From Comamonadaceae bacterium (GTDB lineage Bacteria; Pseudomonadota; Gammaproteobacteria; Burkholderiales; Burkholderiaceae_C), in contig JAIXOX010000093.1 of NCBI GenBank assembly GCA_027486555.1, positions 42,768-106,767 of the forward strand: a stretch of 64,000 bases of DNA, written 5' to 3'. The notes beneath the pieces are model-generated. The model made no database searches. It had not been told where the DNA came from and saw only the letters and a program-made list of their open reading frames with translations. Position 1 is the stretch's first letter; each line of letters begins with the position of its first letter. The translations under genes and the position numbers were made by a program. Shown one piece after another: positions 31,201-46,200 of this stretch.

Positions 31201-34200
31201 GGGTGCAGCCGGCGACAGCGTGATCAGCATCACGCAAGAAGCCTACCCCACCTCCTGGTACACCTCGCTCAAGGACTTGAACTTGCCCAAGTCCCCGCAG
31301 GACATTGAGGTCAGGGGGCGGGTGGTCAACGAAGACGGCAAACTCATCCTGAAAAACCTGAGCGGCAGCATCAACGTCACCGGTGAACTGCGCGCAGGCA
31401 CCATCGAGTTGGCGGCTACCGGTGACTTCAACCTGTCCAGCAATGACTGGTTCCACACCGGGCGCGATCCGCGCCAGTATGTGGCCTTCAACACGGTCTT
31501 TGGGCAGCAGGTCTACAACAATGCCGGTTTGAGCAAGTCGCTCAGCCTGAGCAACTCGGACCAGCGTCTGCAGTCTTTGCTCAACGCCATCACCGATCCG
31601 GCCAAGTCGTCCACCATCTTCGCCATGGGCGAAGTGAACATCAACGCCCGCTATCTGAACATCGACGGTTTGGTGCAAAGCGGCGTCGACAGCATCTCCT
31701 TGACCATCGATGAAAGTTTCAACCCGATCGAGTCGGTCAGCTTCACCGATGCCAAGGGCAATGCGCAAAAGGGGCTGACTTTTGGAAACGGCGGGCTGGC
31801 TTCGGTCACCGGTGCTTTCGATTTCGCCAGCAAGAAGATCACGCTCAATCCGATCAAACCCCAAGGCGGCAAGATCAATGTCACCGGCACGATCATCAGC
31901 ACGGGCAATGGTCGTTTGCGCGTGGCCAGTGGCTACACCTCGGTCAATATCGACAACCGCACGAATTTCACCCTGGAACTCGACGAGATCGATGTGTCGG
32001 AAAATCGCATCGGTACGATTTCCATCACCGACAGCACAACGCTGCGTCAGGAAAACTACACCTACAAAGACGGTCGAGTCACGCACTTGACCCGCCAGGG
32101 CGTGCTCAAGCCGGCCAATGGCAGTGGAACGGTCAGCAGCATCACCTACACGAATGTGGGCGAGGCCGCCGTCATGGACGCGGGCACTGCGCTGTTCTAC
32201 CAACCCGAGCAGGGGCGTTATTACGTGTGGACCGAAGGTCAGGCCAAGACGAACACCACCTTGGAGATTTACAAACAAGAAAGCTTCAACCTGCTGGGCT
32301 TTGACTGGGACGGTCTGGTGCCCGACACCGCCGCCAATTTCTCGGACACCCGGTTCACAGACGGCACACCCCTGAAGGAATCTGAGCTGGCTTTGAAACT
32401 GAGCCTGAACGACTACCTGTTTGTTCAGTACGAACAAAAGCGCAATTTGGCGGTCGATGTCACCAAAGACAAGACGCAAGTGCGCGACGTGGCCACCAGC
32501 AATTTGTACCTCTACATTGGTGAGACCGCCAAGCTGAATTTCCCGCTGACGGACTTCACGGACACCAGCAAGTGGAAGTTGCTGGAAAAACTCTCTGGCG
32601 GCAGCAGGGTGCTGGACACTGCTACGGTGCTGGCCAATCCCGGGGATCCGAGCAAATGGGCCTACAAATTTGTGGCTACCCAAAGCAGTCCCTGGAAAAC
32701 GGCGGATGACCAGACCTGGAAACCCGTGAAAGCTTTGGACCGCTTTGACAGCGATTTTCAAAATCAGGAAATCACCATTGACGGCCCCACCACCACGGGT
32801 GGCGGTTGGTTGCGCAAGAAGACCATCACAACCAAGAAGACCACCGTCACGGGTCTGAAAGACTTCTACACCTATTCCATGAAGGCTGATTTGCCGGTGG
32901 CGATCGAGACGGCCCAAGGGTCTTCGAGACCGCAAATCGATATCCGCACCGTGGGCAAGATGGTGGTGCGCGGCAGCGTGAATTTCGGTGACGCCACACC
33001 ACTGGCCGAGGCCAACGACGACCAGCCCGAGACTTTTGTGCCCATGGCCTTGGCGGCCGACGCCATGGAAGTGGCCGGCAATGTGGAGTTTGTGGGTGCC
33101 TTGCCTGATATCCGTGCCAAAGGCGATATCACGATCAACGTCAAAGATCCGCGCGGTCGCCTGAATGTGCAGGCCACAGGCAACATCACGGTCAACCAGA
33201 CGGTGGGCAAAACTTCTGCCGTGATCAAGTTGGGCCAAGTGGTGGCAGCGACTTTCAATCCAGACAATTCGCCCAAGACGGTTGGCAACATTGCCATCAA
33301 TGCCCTCCATGGCCTAGATGGCACGACCTTCAGTTCTCGTGTTTTTGGTGCGCAGGTGCTGCTCGACGGCGGGGCCGGATCGGTCATGGCGCGCGTTGAC
33401 AGTGCTGCGATGGGCACTGGGGGTGTTGCTGCCCGTGCACAAGGCGCCATCAACCTTGTGGAAACCGATGGCGACATGCGCTTGATTTTGCCGCAAGCTT
33501 GGAAGGGCGAGACCGCCTCGGTGCGCTCGGCCAATGCCGACGTCAAGCTCGAATCTCGTTGGGGTGCGATTGTTGACGCTTCTTACGAGCGGTTCACCGC
33601 AGATCCGGCCGAGGTGGCGGCCCGCATTGCGGCCGCGGGTTTTTCTGAAACCGAATTGCGACTGGCGGGCATGCCCACAGGCCAGGCACTGGTGGCGCAA
33701 TCCAAATACCCGGTGTCGCCCGAATTGCTGGCGGCCATTTTCCCGCACCGTGACTTGGGTGGGACTCAAGTAGGCACGGGCGCTGAGCGCATCAACGTGC
33801 AAGGCCGCAACGTGACCTTGGTGTCGCAATCCGCCGAAGGCGGTATCGGCCGATCCACCGAACGCGTCACAGTCACGAATTTGGACTCTCCAGAGCAAAA
33901 CGATTATTTGCGTGCCGTGTTGTCCAAGGCTTCGGCGCGTGACGTGGTGTCGGTGCAATACCAGCGCTACGAATGGATGGGTGACACCACCACATTTGAT
34001 CTGTCCAGTGTGGGCAGCTACGTGGTCGACGGCTGGCGTCTGGTGGATGGCACCGAGACCCTGCCCGCGAACATGCAAGTCTTGGCGTCGATTGATGGCG
34101 TTCAAGCAGTCACCCAGGGCCAGTGGGTTGAAAACCGACACGAAGTCATCAGTGTGGTGCTGCAGGTCTGGGACGACGTGAACATCAGTGCCACGGGTGA

Positions 34201-37200
34201 CGTGGCAGTCAACAGCTCCGGCGACGTGGTGCTCACCGCAGCAGGTGACTTGCGCGTGCGCGACCTGTTGGATCTCGAACTGAGCGGCATCACCGCGGGT
34301 GGACGCATGCGTCTGGAAGCTGCGGGATCGATCTTGACCCAAGGCAGTGACCAGCGCATAGACGCTGCAGGCGGCGTGGCCGTGCTGCGCAGTGCGGGCG
34401 ACATGCTTTTGGTGGCTTCGGGCACCGCCGGTGTGACCGGAGGCGTGATTCGCAGCAATGCGGGCACCTTGAGCATCAACGTGGGGGCTTATGGTCAGAA
34501 GCTGCCAGGCAACGACGGCTGGCGTGATGGCACGCTGACCATTCGTGCCGCAGGGGATGTGCATGTGACCGAATGGACCGACAACCTGTTGCTGTCTTCC
34601 GTCTCTTCTCAGTCCGGCCATGTGGCCATCCAGGTGCTCCAGGGCAGTTTGCTGGCCTCGGACCGGATCGAAGACAAGAACCAACTGCATGTGAGTGCCA
34701 AGCAGGTCAGCTTGACGGTCGGCGTGGCCACCCAACTCGATGAATTGCGCAATCTGGGCTCCCTGCTGGTGGGTTTGAAGATCGACGCCGACAGCTTGCG
34801 GGCCACCACACACACCCGCTTGAACAGCGTCGTCTCGATCACCGATGTGGACGATCTGACCATTGACCAGTTGCTTTTTGACGGTGAGTCCACCTTGTTG
34901 CTCTCATCGGTGGGCAATTTGCAACTCAATGCCAATCTGGCCATGACAGGCAACCCCTACACGCGGATGCGCCTGGAGTCCATCCGGGGTGATTTGAACC
35001 TGAACCGTGACATCGCCATGGGCGAAGGCACGATCACGCTGCTGGCCGAAGGCGATGTCAAGCAAGGCGCTGGATCGCTGATGGATCACCGCAGCGGCGA
35101 GCTGGACATTGAGTCACGCACGGGCACTTTCTTGCAAGCCCAGGGCGCGTCGATTGTGGTGGCCAAGCGAACCGGCACCAGCAAAGCCGAAGGCCAGTTG
35201 CGCATTCAGGCTGCCAAGGGCATCACCCTTGACCACATCGATGCCGGTGGTGGTCTGGTGGTGCTGGCATCCTCGGCAGGTGGGGTCGTTGAAGTGGCCG
35301 ATGATGCGGCCGACGACATCGTTGCCGGCGCATTGCTGTTGAACGTGAACACCCATGTGGGGCAGTTGGGCCGACGCCACAACGAGCTCGAAATCGGAGT
35401 GGACACGGTGGCCGTCAAGGCGGGCGGGGAAATTTCATTGCTGGCCAGTCGCGCGATGGCCATTGGCCAAGTGCAGGGGGCATTCAGCCGAGTCGGTGCC
35501 ATTGGCCTGACACCTACTGGCAACCCATCGTTGGGTGCTGAACTCACGGTCGAGCAGCTGTCTCTCAGTGGTTTGACCGCAGGTAGCCCAAGCCAAAGCG
35601 CAGCCGCGATCGTTCGGGTGCGCACGGGCGATTTGAACATGTTGGCCCAAGTGCAGGTCCATGGTGCACCGCTGTTCCTGGCAGTGGATGAAGTAGGCAA
35701 AGTCCTGACGGTGGCCGATGGCGTCACCTTGCAGTCTGCAGGCGGCGATATCAGCCTGATTTCCAAGGGCACAGTGAGACTGGGCGATGACCTGGTCAAC
35801 AGCGCTGGTGGCGACGTGCTGATGCAAGCGGCCCAAAACCTCGACATGCAGGCATCAACCCGCGTCATGACGTCTGGCGGCCATGTGCGGCTGGAATCTC
35901 TGCAGGGCAACGTCACGCTCGGTCAGATCAACACAGTCAAAGACCTGCAAGTCGGTCTGAGCTTGCAAGGCGAGGATGGCTCTGTGGCTGTTTATGCACG
36001 CAGTGGTGCCATTCAAGCCGCTGTGCCCGTGGGCACGGCCGCGGAAAACATCACCGCCGACCAATTGGGCATGTGGGCTGGCACCGGCATCGGTGGCAGC
36101 GCGCTGGCCGACCCATTGACCACCCGGGTCAACAAAATTGCCGCGCAAACCGCCGCAGGCGATATCCGCCTGAAAGAAACCAAGGTCCTGGAAATCAATG
36201 GTCTGAGCGATGTGGCCTTCACACAGGCCAGCTCCACCGGTATGCAAAACCGGGGGCTGTTGTTTGACGAACCCATGGCTGGCTTGCGCACAGGCAGCAC
36301 AGGAGGGGTATTCATCAGCGCCAGAGGGCTGAATGTGTTCGCTTCGCCTGCCATTGGGGAAGACCTGGGCATTTCCGCCGGCTCTGGGGGCATCACGATC
36401 GATACAACCGATCAACCCACGGACATCCGTGCCACGCTCAGTGCCACGGGCGGTGGCTCGATCAGCATCCGGTCGGCCAGCAACAGCATCGTGATGAGCG
36501 CCGATGCGCTGTTGCGCACCGAAGGAGGGGCCATCACCTTGGAGGCCCATGGGCATGTACAGTTGGCCCGTGTGCAAGCGGGTCACTGGGCCTCCAGCTT
36601 GGCGCAAAGGCTGGCCAATGGCGTGGCGGCGCAGGCGGGCAGCGTGGTGCTGCAAGCCAAGACCGGCAGTGTGGTGGTGGCCAATGGACTGGACCTGACA
36701 CGCGATCCTTTGGTGCTGGCCAGCAGTCTCACCATCCAGGCTGCACAGAACATCGGCGCGATGCAGGTGGCCGCTGACAGTTTGGAAGCGCGTGCGGGCC
36801 AGGGCGATTTGATCTTCTCGGACCGGGACGGTTGGGGGCAGAACGCAGGTTTGAGTCTGGGTGCTTTGCAGACCTTGCTGGACGGACGCATCCACATTAC
36901 CACCGAAGGCAGCTTGCAGGGGCAGGCCGCCATTCAGGTGGCCAATGGCATGTCGGTGGACTTGATCGCGTTCGACGCGATCAACCTGAGCGACAACAGC
37001 ACGCTGGTGGCTGTGAGCGGCCTGGTCGGTGAGATTTCCCTGGTGGCTGGCGGCCTCATCAGTGCCGCTGCACGGGCGTTTGTCCGCTCGGGCACCAATG
37101 ACAAAGCCCGTTGGGGCGAAACGGTCCTGCCCACCACGGGTGTGACCACCATCACAGCGGCCAATGTGGACGCTTTGAACAATGTGCTGATTGCGGGTGA

Positions 37201-40200
37201 CGTGGTTCTGAGCAACATCAGCACCAGCAGCCTGGCCAGCCTCAACTTGAAGGTGGGTGGCTCCCTGTGGATCACGGGTGCTGTGCCTGCGAACCTGACG
37301 CTGAACCTGGAAGTCGGTGGCGATTTGGTGGTGGACACCGCCGTCGGCGGCGGCGCAGGTGAAGTCATCAACCTCGGCACCGGCCAATTCACGGCCCAGG
37401 TGACGGGCGATGTGGATCTGCGCACCGGGGTGCGCACCAACGGTGCAGCCATGCTCACCGTCGGCGGTGACTTGCGCGGTCGTGCAGCACCCCGCACCGG
37501 TTTGAGCGATGTGTCCAGTCTGGCTGGCCAGGCGGCCTTGCAGGCTGCCAGCTTGACATTGACTGTGGCCGGCGACATCGCGGCCAATCCCACGGCCTTT
37601 GGCGGCACTGTGGGTCAGGCGTCATCGGGCCTGTCGATTGCCAGTGAAAACTTGTCTGTGACAGGGTCTGGCAAAGTTTGGCTGGACAACCTGTCCACCT
37701 CGGCCCTGACCCTGCACAGTGTGGCGGTCGGCTCCGAAGGCGGACTGGCTGGTGATGTGGTCCTGCGCAGCCTGGCTTCGTCCATCATCCTGCGTGGCGA
37801 TGTTCGTGCTGCGGGTGTGTTGGGACGCATCACCTTCGATGCCGCTGGCACGGGCGGCAGCCTCACCTTAGGCGATGGCGTGACCTTGCAGGCCAGCACG
37901 GTGATCCTCGATGCCCAACTGTCCATTGAAAGTGTGGGCACCGGGAAGTTGATGGCCCATGCTTTGGAGTTCAACACCTGGCTGGGTGGGGGTGTGGGCA
38001 CCTCCAGCGTTCCATTGAATGTGGCTTTGCAAGGCAGCGACGGCGAGATCCGTGGCCGTGTTTCGGGCAGCATGAACCTCAAAGCGGTCGAGGGGGATCT
38101 GGGCCTGAACCGCCTGCATGTGGGGGCCGACAGCGCCAACGCAAGCACCCGGCTGGAAACCCAGGCGGGCCGCATCGTCGGGCGTGCTGTCAACGCCGGA
38201 ACAGGCGCCGCTGCCGATTTGGTGGCCAGCGATGTGCAGTTGATCGCCAATGGCAGCATCACTTCGGCAGGTATTGGTGGTGATTTAGACCCTCTGCGAC
38301 TGCGCAGTACCACCGGTACGGTGACCCTGGGGGCCATGGCCACGGGGGCCCTGACCGGGGATGTGGTCATCTCTTCGGCCTCGAATTTGCGCATCCGAAG
38401 CTCGGGTGTGAGCAGTCAGGCCGATGTTTTCCTGGCCTCTGATCGCGATCTGACCGCACAACGCAGCGGCGTTGACGTCGCCTCCGTGTCCACAAGTCAA
38501 GGTGCCGTGAGCCTGCTGTCTTGGCAGCGTGTTGAGATGCTCTCGCAGCAAGAGGGCGGGCTGAACCTGGGTCGTGTGACCCTGGATGCGCCAGTATTGA
38601 CCGTGCAAGCCGGCAGCATTGAGCTGGTCGCCGGGGCCGGTTCTGTGAACATGGGACAAGACACGCGCTTGTCCATCGCCAGTGGCGGCGAGATCCGCGT
38701 GAGCGCGGGCGAATCCATCACTTTGTCACAGGTGGATGCCCCATTGGCCAAGGTGGCCTTGGTGGCCCGTGGCGGCTCCATCATCGATGGCGATGAGACC
38801 GAATCGGCCTCCGCCGACATTCAGGCCCAGCAGGTTTTGCTGCAGGCGGCTCAAGACATCGGCAGCAGCCGTGCTGCGGGTGGCCAGTCTGCGGGTGCGG
38901 CCAACACGCTGGAAGTGGAGACCGCCTATTTGGCCGCGCGCAGTGGCTTCGACATGCATTTGAGCGAAGCTGACGATGTGACGGTGGACAAAGGCATCTC
39001 GATCACGGTGGCGCGCGCCGCTTCCATGCTGAATGCCTTGCCCCCCCTGACCACAGCTTTGGATGGTCTGCAAAGCACCGGCGGCGGCGACATCGTCCTG
39101 AGCGCCGGCAGTCTGAGCCAAGCAGGTCGCCTGACATTGGAAGAGGGGACTTTGGTGCAGACCTCGGGCAAAGGCGCGATCCGCCTGAGTGCTTTGGGCA
39201 CCGATGCCGTTTTGATGCTCAAGGGCGATTTGCTGACGGCCCAAGGCCCGCTGGAACTGGCCGCCACCCTGAGCGTGAACAAAATGAACGCGGCCAAGCT
39301 GGACACCGGTGGCGACATCATCGTGCGTGCCAGCGAGGGTTTGAAACTTGTTGATGCAGCAGGCAACGCGGTGGCCGGCACCATTGGACGCACCCGCTCT
39401 CCTGGCTTGCTGCGCATTGAAGGCAACCAGACCATCGCGGCCAACCAGCACCTGGTTTTGAAGCTGACCGATGCCAAGCTGGGCGATCGCCTGGAAGTGA
39501 GCGGTACGCTGACCATTGCCTCGGGCGCTACCCTGGACATCCTGCGCTCGAGCACCTACGTTCCGCAGCGTTTACAACACCATGACATCGTCAAAGCGGG
39601 CACCCTGGCTGGCCAGTTCACCGAGGGCACAGGCCTGTTCGGTTTTGGCGATGGCAGTGTGTTGTTGCAAGTGTCGCAGACCGGGCAGCAACTGGCCTTG
39701 GACGCGGTCCAACGTCCTTTGGCCGATTTGCTGGACATCACGGTCCATTCGCAAGCTGACGCCGACAAGTTGGGCATGTTCTTCAATGCCGATTACTTTG
39801 GCGTTGACCGCAATTACACCGTTGGCATGATGCTGCGGGCGGCTGATTTCCTGACGGTTGACGGTAAGTTTGTGCTGCGCAACAGCATTGCCGATGTGAA
39901 CTTGACCGATGGCAGTGCCAAGACGCGTCGCTGGGTCCTGGGGGGAGCCAATCTGTCCGCTTTTGTGGGCCTGAACGGACCTTACCGAACCGACCTCAAC
40001 CAAGATGGCGATTTGGACGACGAAGGCGAAGGCCCGAACGCCACGGCCGCCGGGTTTGACTTGCATGGCGTGGATGTGGCATTGGCCCTTCATATGGAGA
40101 CGGCCGCGACCGGCGATCGTACTTTGCCACGCAGTTGGCTCAGTCTCAAAGCCACCGCCGACAGTGCCACCGAAGTGGGCATCCCGTTCATGACGCTTCA

Positions 40201-43200
40201 GGCCTCGGCCATGGCAATCGACATCAACGCTGGCACCGCGGGTGACAACGTGGTCGACCTCAAAGCGGGCAACGCCCTGAACGTGGGCACGGGCGATGGC
40301 GCCCAGACCCTGACGCTGGACTTTGATTCTGCGCGGGGCACCCAGGTCAAGGCCTCCTCGGCCTTCACCCTCAACATTGCCGACTTCATGACGGCCTCCG
40401 GCACGCTCGGCTTTGAGCGTTCGCTGCGCGACGTGGTGTTGGCCGATGGCACCAAAGCCAAAACAGAAATGCTGACGTTTGGGGGCGAGAACCTGCACGC
40501 TTTTGTGGGTTTGAACGCGCCTGCGGACGGCAAGTACAACGCCAGTGCCCATCCGGATGCCATAGGTTTGGCCTTGACCGATGTGGATTTTGCGATGGCA
40601 CTGTTCTCGCCGCGTGCTGGCGAAACCGCCTCCCAAGGCCTCAAGTGGGCCGCCGTCAAGGCCACTGCAGGCAGCGTCGAGGTGGTGGGCATGCCCGAGT
40701 TGACGCTCGCGGCCCGCAACCTGTCGCTGGACCTGAATTTGGTGGACACCACGGGTTTTGGCCGCCCTGTCAATGGCGACAACAAGGTGATCGATTTTGC
40801 CGGCGGCGGGGGCACCCGCCAGCTGGACGTCGTCACCGCAACCGGTCGCAGCATGGCCATCTCCTTTGATGGCGGCCTGGGCGAGTACGTCCGCGCCACT
40901 GGCGATGTGGAGATGGTTGTTGGCGACTTCTTTGCCGTCAAAGGCTCCTTGGGCTTTGAACGCCGGGTGCAGGACGTCACGCTGGCCGATGGCAGCAAGG
41001 TCAAGACCCAGCTCATCAGCATAGGTGGCAGCGGTCTGGAAGCTTTTGTGGGTTTCGGACCCTACGAAATTCAGCAGGACGGGCAGACCATCGTCAACCC
41101 GGATGCACGGGGTGTGAAGATCAGCGACGTTGAGTTCGGACTGGCCTTGTTCACCTCCAAAGATGCGGGCTACACCGACAAGCGCTGGACTGCCTTGACG
41201 GGCGTTGTGGGCACGATCGATGCCCCCGTGGGCTTGCCCGACAACGTGGATCTGGACATCTACTCTCTGGGCATCGACCTGAACCTGGTCAACGGTTTCA
41301 GCGATGTCGCAGCACCCGACAAGGTGATCGATTTCGCTTCCATGAAAGATGTCAACGGTGTGGCGGGCATGCAAATCGCCACCGGCACCGGCCAGGCTCT
41401 GCGCTTGATGCACAACGGCGACCGAGGACAGCTCATGCGTGCCTCTGGTGGCATGGACCTCAGTTTGGGAGGTTTTGTGCAAGCCAGCGGCACCATGGCG
41501 ATCGAACGATCGGACGTGACCTTCAAATTGGCAGGCAACGGCACAGGACCCCATCCGACGGTGGACACCCGTGTCTTGACCATTGGCGGTACCGAGCTCA
41601 ATGCTTTTGTGGGCATCAACGGCCCTTATCGCAGCGACACCAATGGCGATGGCGTGACGAACCTCAGTGATGCCACCAACCCGTCGGCCATTGGCGTGAC
41701 CGTGAGCAACGCCGAGTTTGGCGTGGCTTTGGCTTGGGACAAAACGGCATCAAGCCAACGCAGTTGGGTGGCTGTACAAGCCACAGCCAGCGAGGTGGCC
41801 CTGGTCGGTGTGCAAGGTGTGACCGCGACCGCGCAAAACCTGAAGGTTGAGCTCAACTTGGTCAACAACCCCTTGGCCAATACCCTGGAGCGCTACCAAG
41901 TGCTGGATTTGGCGGCGCAGCCGTTCAAGGTGTCGACGGGTTATGCCACACAAATTGAACTGAAGATGGATGGCTCCCGCGGTGAGCTGATCCGTGCCAC
42001 GGGCGACTTCGAAGTCGGTGCGGCCGGTTTTGTTTACGCGCGCGGCTCAATGGGGCTGGAGAAATCCACCACCACGGTGCAGCTGGCGGACAAGAGTTTA
42101 GTGGTGGTAGACCAGCTTTTGCTGGGCGGTCAGAACCTGGATATTTTTGCGGGTGTGGGCGGTCCTTACCGGGTCGACAGCAACCTCGATGGCGTGATCG
42201 ATGCCAATGACCAGCCCAATGCTTCGGCCGTGGGTTTTGCCATGACCGGCGGTGAGTTCGCTGTCGCCATGCTCAGCCCGACGGCGGGTCAGCCTTTGCG
42301 TTACAGCGGCATGAGTTGGCTGGGCATTGAAGCGGGTGCCAGCGTGATCCAATTTGTGGGTGTGCCGCAACTGGATCTGCAGGTCAGTGACCTTGAAGTG
42401 TTGGTCAATCAGGTCTTCAACGTGCCAGATGGCGTGGACGAAGCGACCCAGGTGGTGGATTTCAAGGCCAAACCGATCCTGGTGCCTACGGCCACAGGGG
42501 TCACTCGCACCCTGGACGTTCAGGGGGATCGGGGTGCACTTTTGCGCGCTTCTGGCGACATCCAAATGCGCATTGGAGACTTCTTCTATGTGGGCGGTTC
42601 GTTGGGCTTTGAAAAGTCCACACGCTTGGTCACGCTGTCCGATGGCCGCATCGTCAGCCACGATGTGATGACCTTGGGTGGTGCCGATTTGCAGGCTTTT
42701 GCTGGCCTGAACGGCGGTCCGCTGGTCGATTCCAACCAGGATGGCAAGATCGACAGCAATGACACCCCGCGTGATGGGGCCATGGGCTTCTCGCTGGCTG
42801 ATGTGGATTTTGGCCTGGTGTTGGCCGCCGAGCGTGAAATGGTGCGCGAGACGCTGGGTGAAAAACTCGATTGGCGCGACCTTGCCGTTTCCGCCAGCCG
42901 CCAAGTGGCGCTGGCCAGCTCGGCAGCCGATCCCACGGCGAGCAGCCTCTGGTCTTCCAACGATGGCGGGCAGCGTTGGGCCCGAATCACGACGGCCCCG
43001 GTCGGCTTGCGTTACACCTCGGTCACCATTTCAGAGGATGGTCAAACCATTTTGGCCACCGTGGATGGTGGCGGCATTGTCCGTTCGACCAATGGCGGGC
43101 TGAGCTGGTCGGCCACGGCCGCTGTTCAGGACCGCTACACCGATGCCGTCATCGTTCGCGATGGGCGCATCGTCAGCGCCGACATCCCGGCACCGGTGCG

Positions 43201-46200
43201 CAACGATGTGCTGCGCCTGTCGGGTGATTGGAAAGTGGGTGACATCATCACCATCACCGGTTTGGCCACCGCCGATGTGAGCTACACCGTGGTCAAGAAC
43301 GACCTGAGCGCGGACGGCAAAGGGGGCGCCAAAAAAGGCTCGGTCGACGAAATCCATGCCAACGTGGCCGCGCAGGTGCGCAAAGCCATCAACAATGCGG
43401 CCGGATCTTTGGCGTTGGCCGCTGGTAATGGGCCGGTGGTGACGCTGGCCGCACGTACGCAGTCCACCGACGCAGGCTGGATGCGCATGAGCGCTTCGGT
43501 CAAAGGCAAAGGCGTGGTCGAAAGCACCCGCAGCGCTGGCTTGGGGGTCTCGCAACTGGACATGCTGGTCCTGACCAGCCGCCCCGCCGAAGGCGACGTC
43601 ATCACCTTGTCGGGTATCACGGCCACTGACATCGCTTACACCGTCACCCGCAATGACCTGACGGCCAAGGGCGATGGCACTGGCGGCTTGGCCACCGACC
43701 TGCAAATCCAGACCCATGTGCTCAACCGGATCCAGAAGATCTTTGATGCCGTGGGTCAAATGGACCAGAAAATTGCGACAGCCAAAAAACAACTGGCTGA
43801 ACTCAAGAGCCTGCTGTTCTTTGACATTTTTGGTACCGCCTCCTACCAGGTCAAGGTCATGGAGTCGAGCATTGCTGCGATGCAGATCATTCGTGACAAC
43901 TTGCCCGCAGCCAGTGCGCTTGTGACCGTCAAGGCCACTGCCAATGCCCTGGCCGTTTATGGCAAAACAAGCGGTCAGGCCTTCAACCTGAGCGTCACGA
44001 CCACTGGCAAAACAAAGGCACAGCTGGTTCGCGCGGCCGACCGGGACTTGTTGCGTGGCACCTTGCAGGTGTCGGGCCAAGCCGATGGCAGCACTTGGAC
44101 CGAGGCTGCGCAGGCTGCGGGCGACCGCAATTTGAGCTGGAAGCTGCTCGCTTCCTACAACGCTGGCACCCAAGTGCTTGCGGCTGCAGCGGATGGCATT
44201 TTCATCGGCAACGTGAATGCCGATGGGTCCAACACCTGGACGCGCCAGACCGTTGGTTTGCCCAGCACCGGCTGGGTCAGCCTGGATGCCAGCGAAACCC
44301 TGGTCAGTCAAACCGATCCCACTGTCCAAGGCGCTTTGTTGGTGGTGGCTCGCCCGGGAGATGCCCTGTACCTGGCCGATACACGACAAGCCAACTGGAC
44401 CTGGAAGAAGGTTGCCTCCCCGCGGGACTGGACCTCGGTGGCGGTGTCGGCCGATGGCAGCACCATTGCAGCCGCTGCCAATGGGCTCAATGGTGGCATC
44501 TGGGTGTCCAACGACGCCGGTGTCAACTGGCGTTTGGTCAACGCCTCTGCCGGTCTTGACTGGCGCGCTGTGGCACTGAATGCCAATGGCACACTGCTGA
44601 CAGCCGCCGCATCCGGCAAAGGTTTGTTCAGCACCGCCGTGCAAACGGGCAGCCAGGCCCTGCCCACACGATTGGCCCTGGAGGCCAGCGCAGGTGCGGC
44701 CCGCTTGGTGGGCCTGCCTTCGGTCACGGCCGAAATCACCAATGCCAGCGTGTCGATGAACCTGGCCGATGGCATCACCCAGCGGGTCATGGACTTCTCG
44801 GCCAATGGTTTTGATGTGGTCACAGGCACAGGTTCTACCCGCACCATGAGTCTGAGCGCTGTCGATGGAGAATTTGTTCGTGTGTCGGCCAATGCCAAAC
44901 TGGACATTGCCGGTGTGTTGTATGTCGAAGGCTCTGCGGCTTTTGACAAACGCTCGGCCACCGTCAAGCTGGCCAATGGCCAGTTGGTGTTTGCCGACCA
45001 ACTGACACTGGGCATGTCGGGTGTGAGTGGGTTCTTTGGTGTGGGCGGTCCTTATCTGGTGGACAGTAACCAGGACGGAAAAATCAACAGCTTGGACACG
45101 CCCAATGGCAATGCGGTGGGCTTGTCGCTGGACAACATGGATCTGGCCATGGGCATTTTCACGCCCATCACCATCGCGTCTGGCGACAACGTGTACGGCG
45201 ATCCCAAGTACAACAACACCAAGGCTTTGCAAGGCGCATCCTGGATGGGCCTGTCGGCCAGTGTGGGTGCGGTGGAACTGGTGGGCTTGCAGGGCGTGTC
45301 CCTGTCGGCCACATCCTTGGCCATTGATCTCAACCGTGTGCAGAATTTGCCCACAGGGTGGAGTGCGGATACCCACGTCATCGACTTCAAGAGCTCTCCG
45401 GTCACGGTGCGAACCGGCCCCGGCACTTCCACCCAGCTCAAGCTCGATGGTCAACAAGGCGTGCTGACGCGTGCCAGTGGCACCGTGAATGCGCAAGTCG
45501 GCGATGTGCTCTCGTTCAGCGGTTCTGTGGGCTTTGAGATTGGTCAACGTCAACTGGCGCTGACCAGTGGCGGCAGTGTCATGACACAGGCCATCATCGT
45601 GGGGGGTGAAAATCTGGCGGCCAAGGTCAGCACCAGCTCAGATGCTTCGGGACTGGGTTTTGCCCTGAATGGCCTGGACTTTGGTCTGGTGATTGCCCGC
45701 TCAACGCTCAATGGCGACACGCGCTCTTGGGTGTCTGCGCGTGGTGTGGCCGATTCGGTCAATGTCTTGGGAACCTCCGCCTTCGGTGTGGACATGTCGG
45801 GCCAGAACCTCCAATTGGGTCTGAACCTGGGCTTGGGCAGCGACAGCCTTGGCCATGCCAATGCCACCACCCTGGACTGGACCGGCTCCAAGAGCCTGAC
45901 GGTGAAGTGGGGAACTGCCGCTGGCGAAGTCGTTTTGGACTTCAAGGGCGAGCTCATGCAAGTTAGCGGCACCATGACGGTGAATGTGGGCAGCCAGCTC
46001 AATGCCAGCGGCTCCATGATGATTTCGCGCCAGGAGCGCGACATTGTGGTCGCCGGCCGCACCTTGCGTGCCATCGGCTTCGTGATCGGTGCCAGCAACT
46101 TGCAAGGCACTTTGGGAGGCATCAACTTGGGCGGCCAAGGCATTGACTTGGCTCTGGCCTTGCTGCGCCCCCTCAACACCGATGTCAAAGACAACCGTTC

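Noticed and set aside
26687..33310. A 2,207-codon open frame on the minus strand opposite the giant gene
   Set aside because: It lies wholly within the giant gene in antisense and reads as His/Gly/Gln/Arg-rich low-quality protein with no domains. Strong codon bias in the sense gene keeps stops out of this frame. The same holds for the minus-strand frame at 43031-45553.
34985..34993. RGD tripeptides in the giant protein (here and near 37,795)
   Set aside because: Both lie in ordinary beta-helix turns (IRGDLN and LRGDVR). Two RGDs in 14,730 residues are expected by chance and do not support integrin binding.
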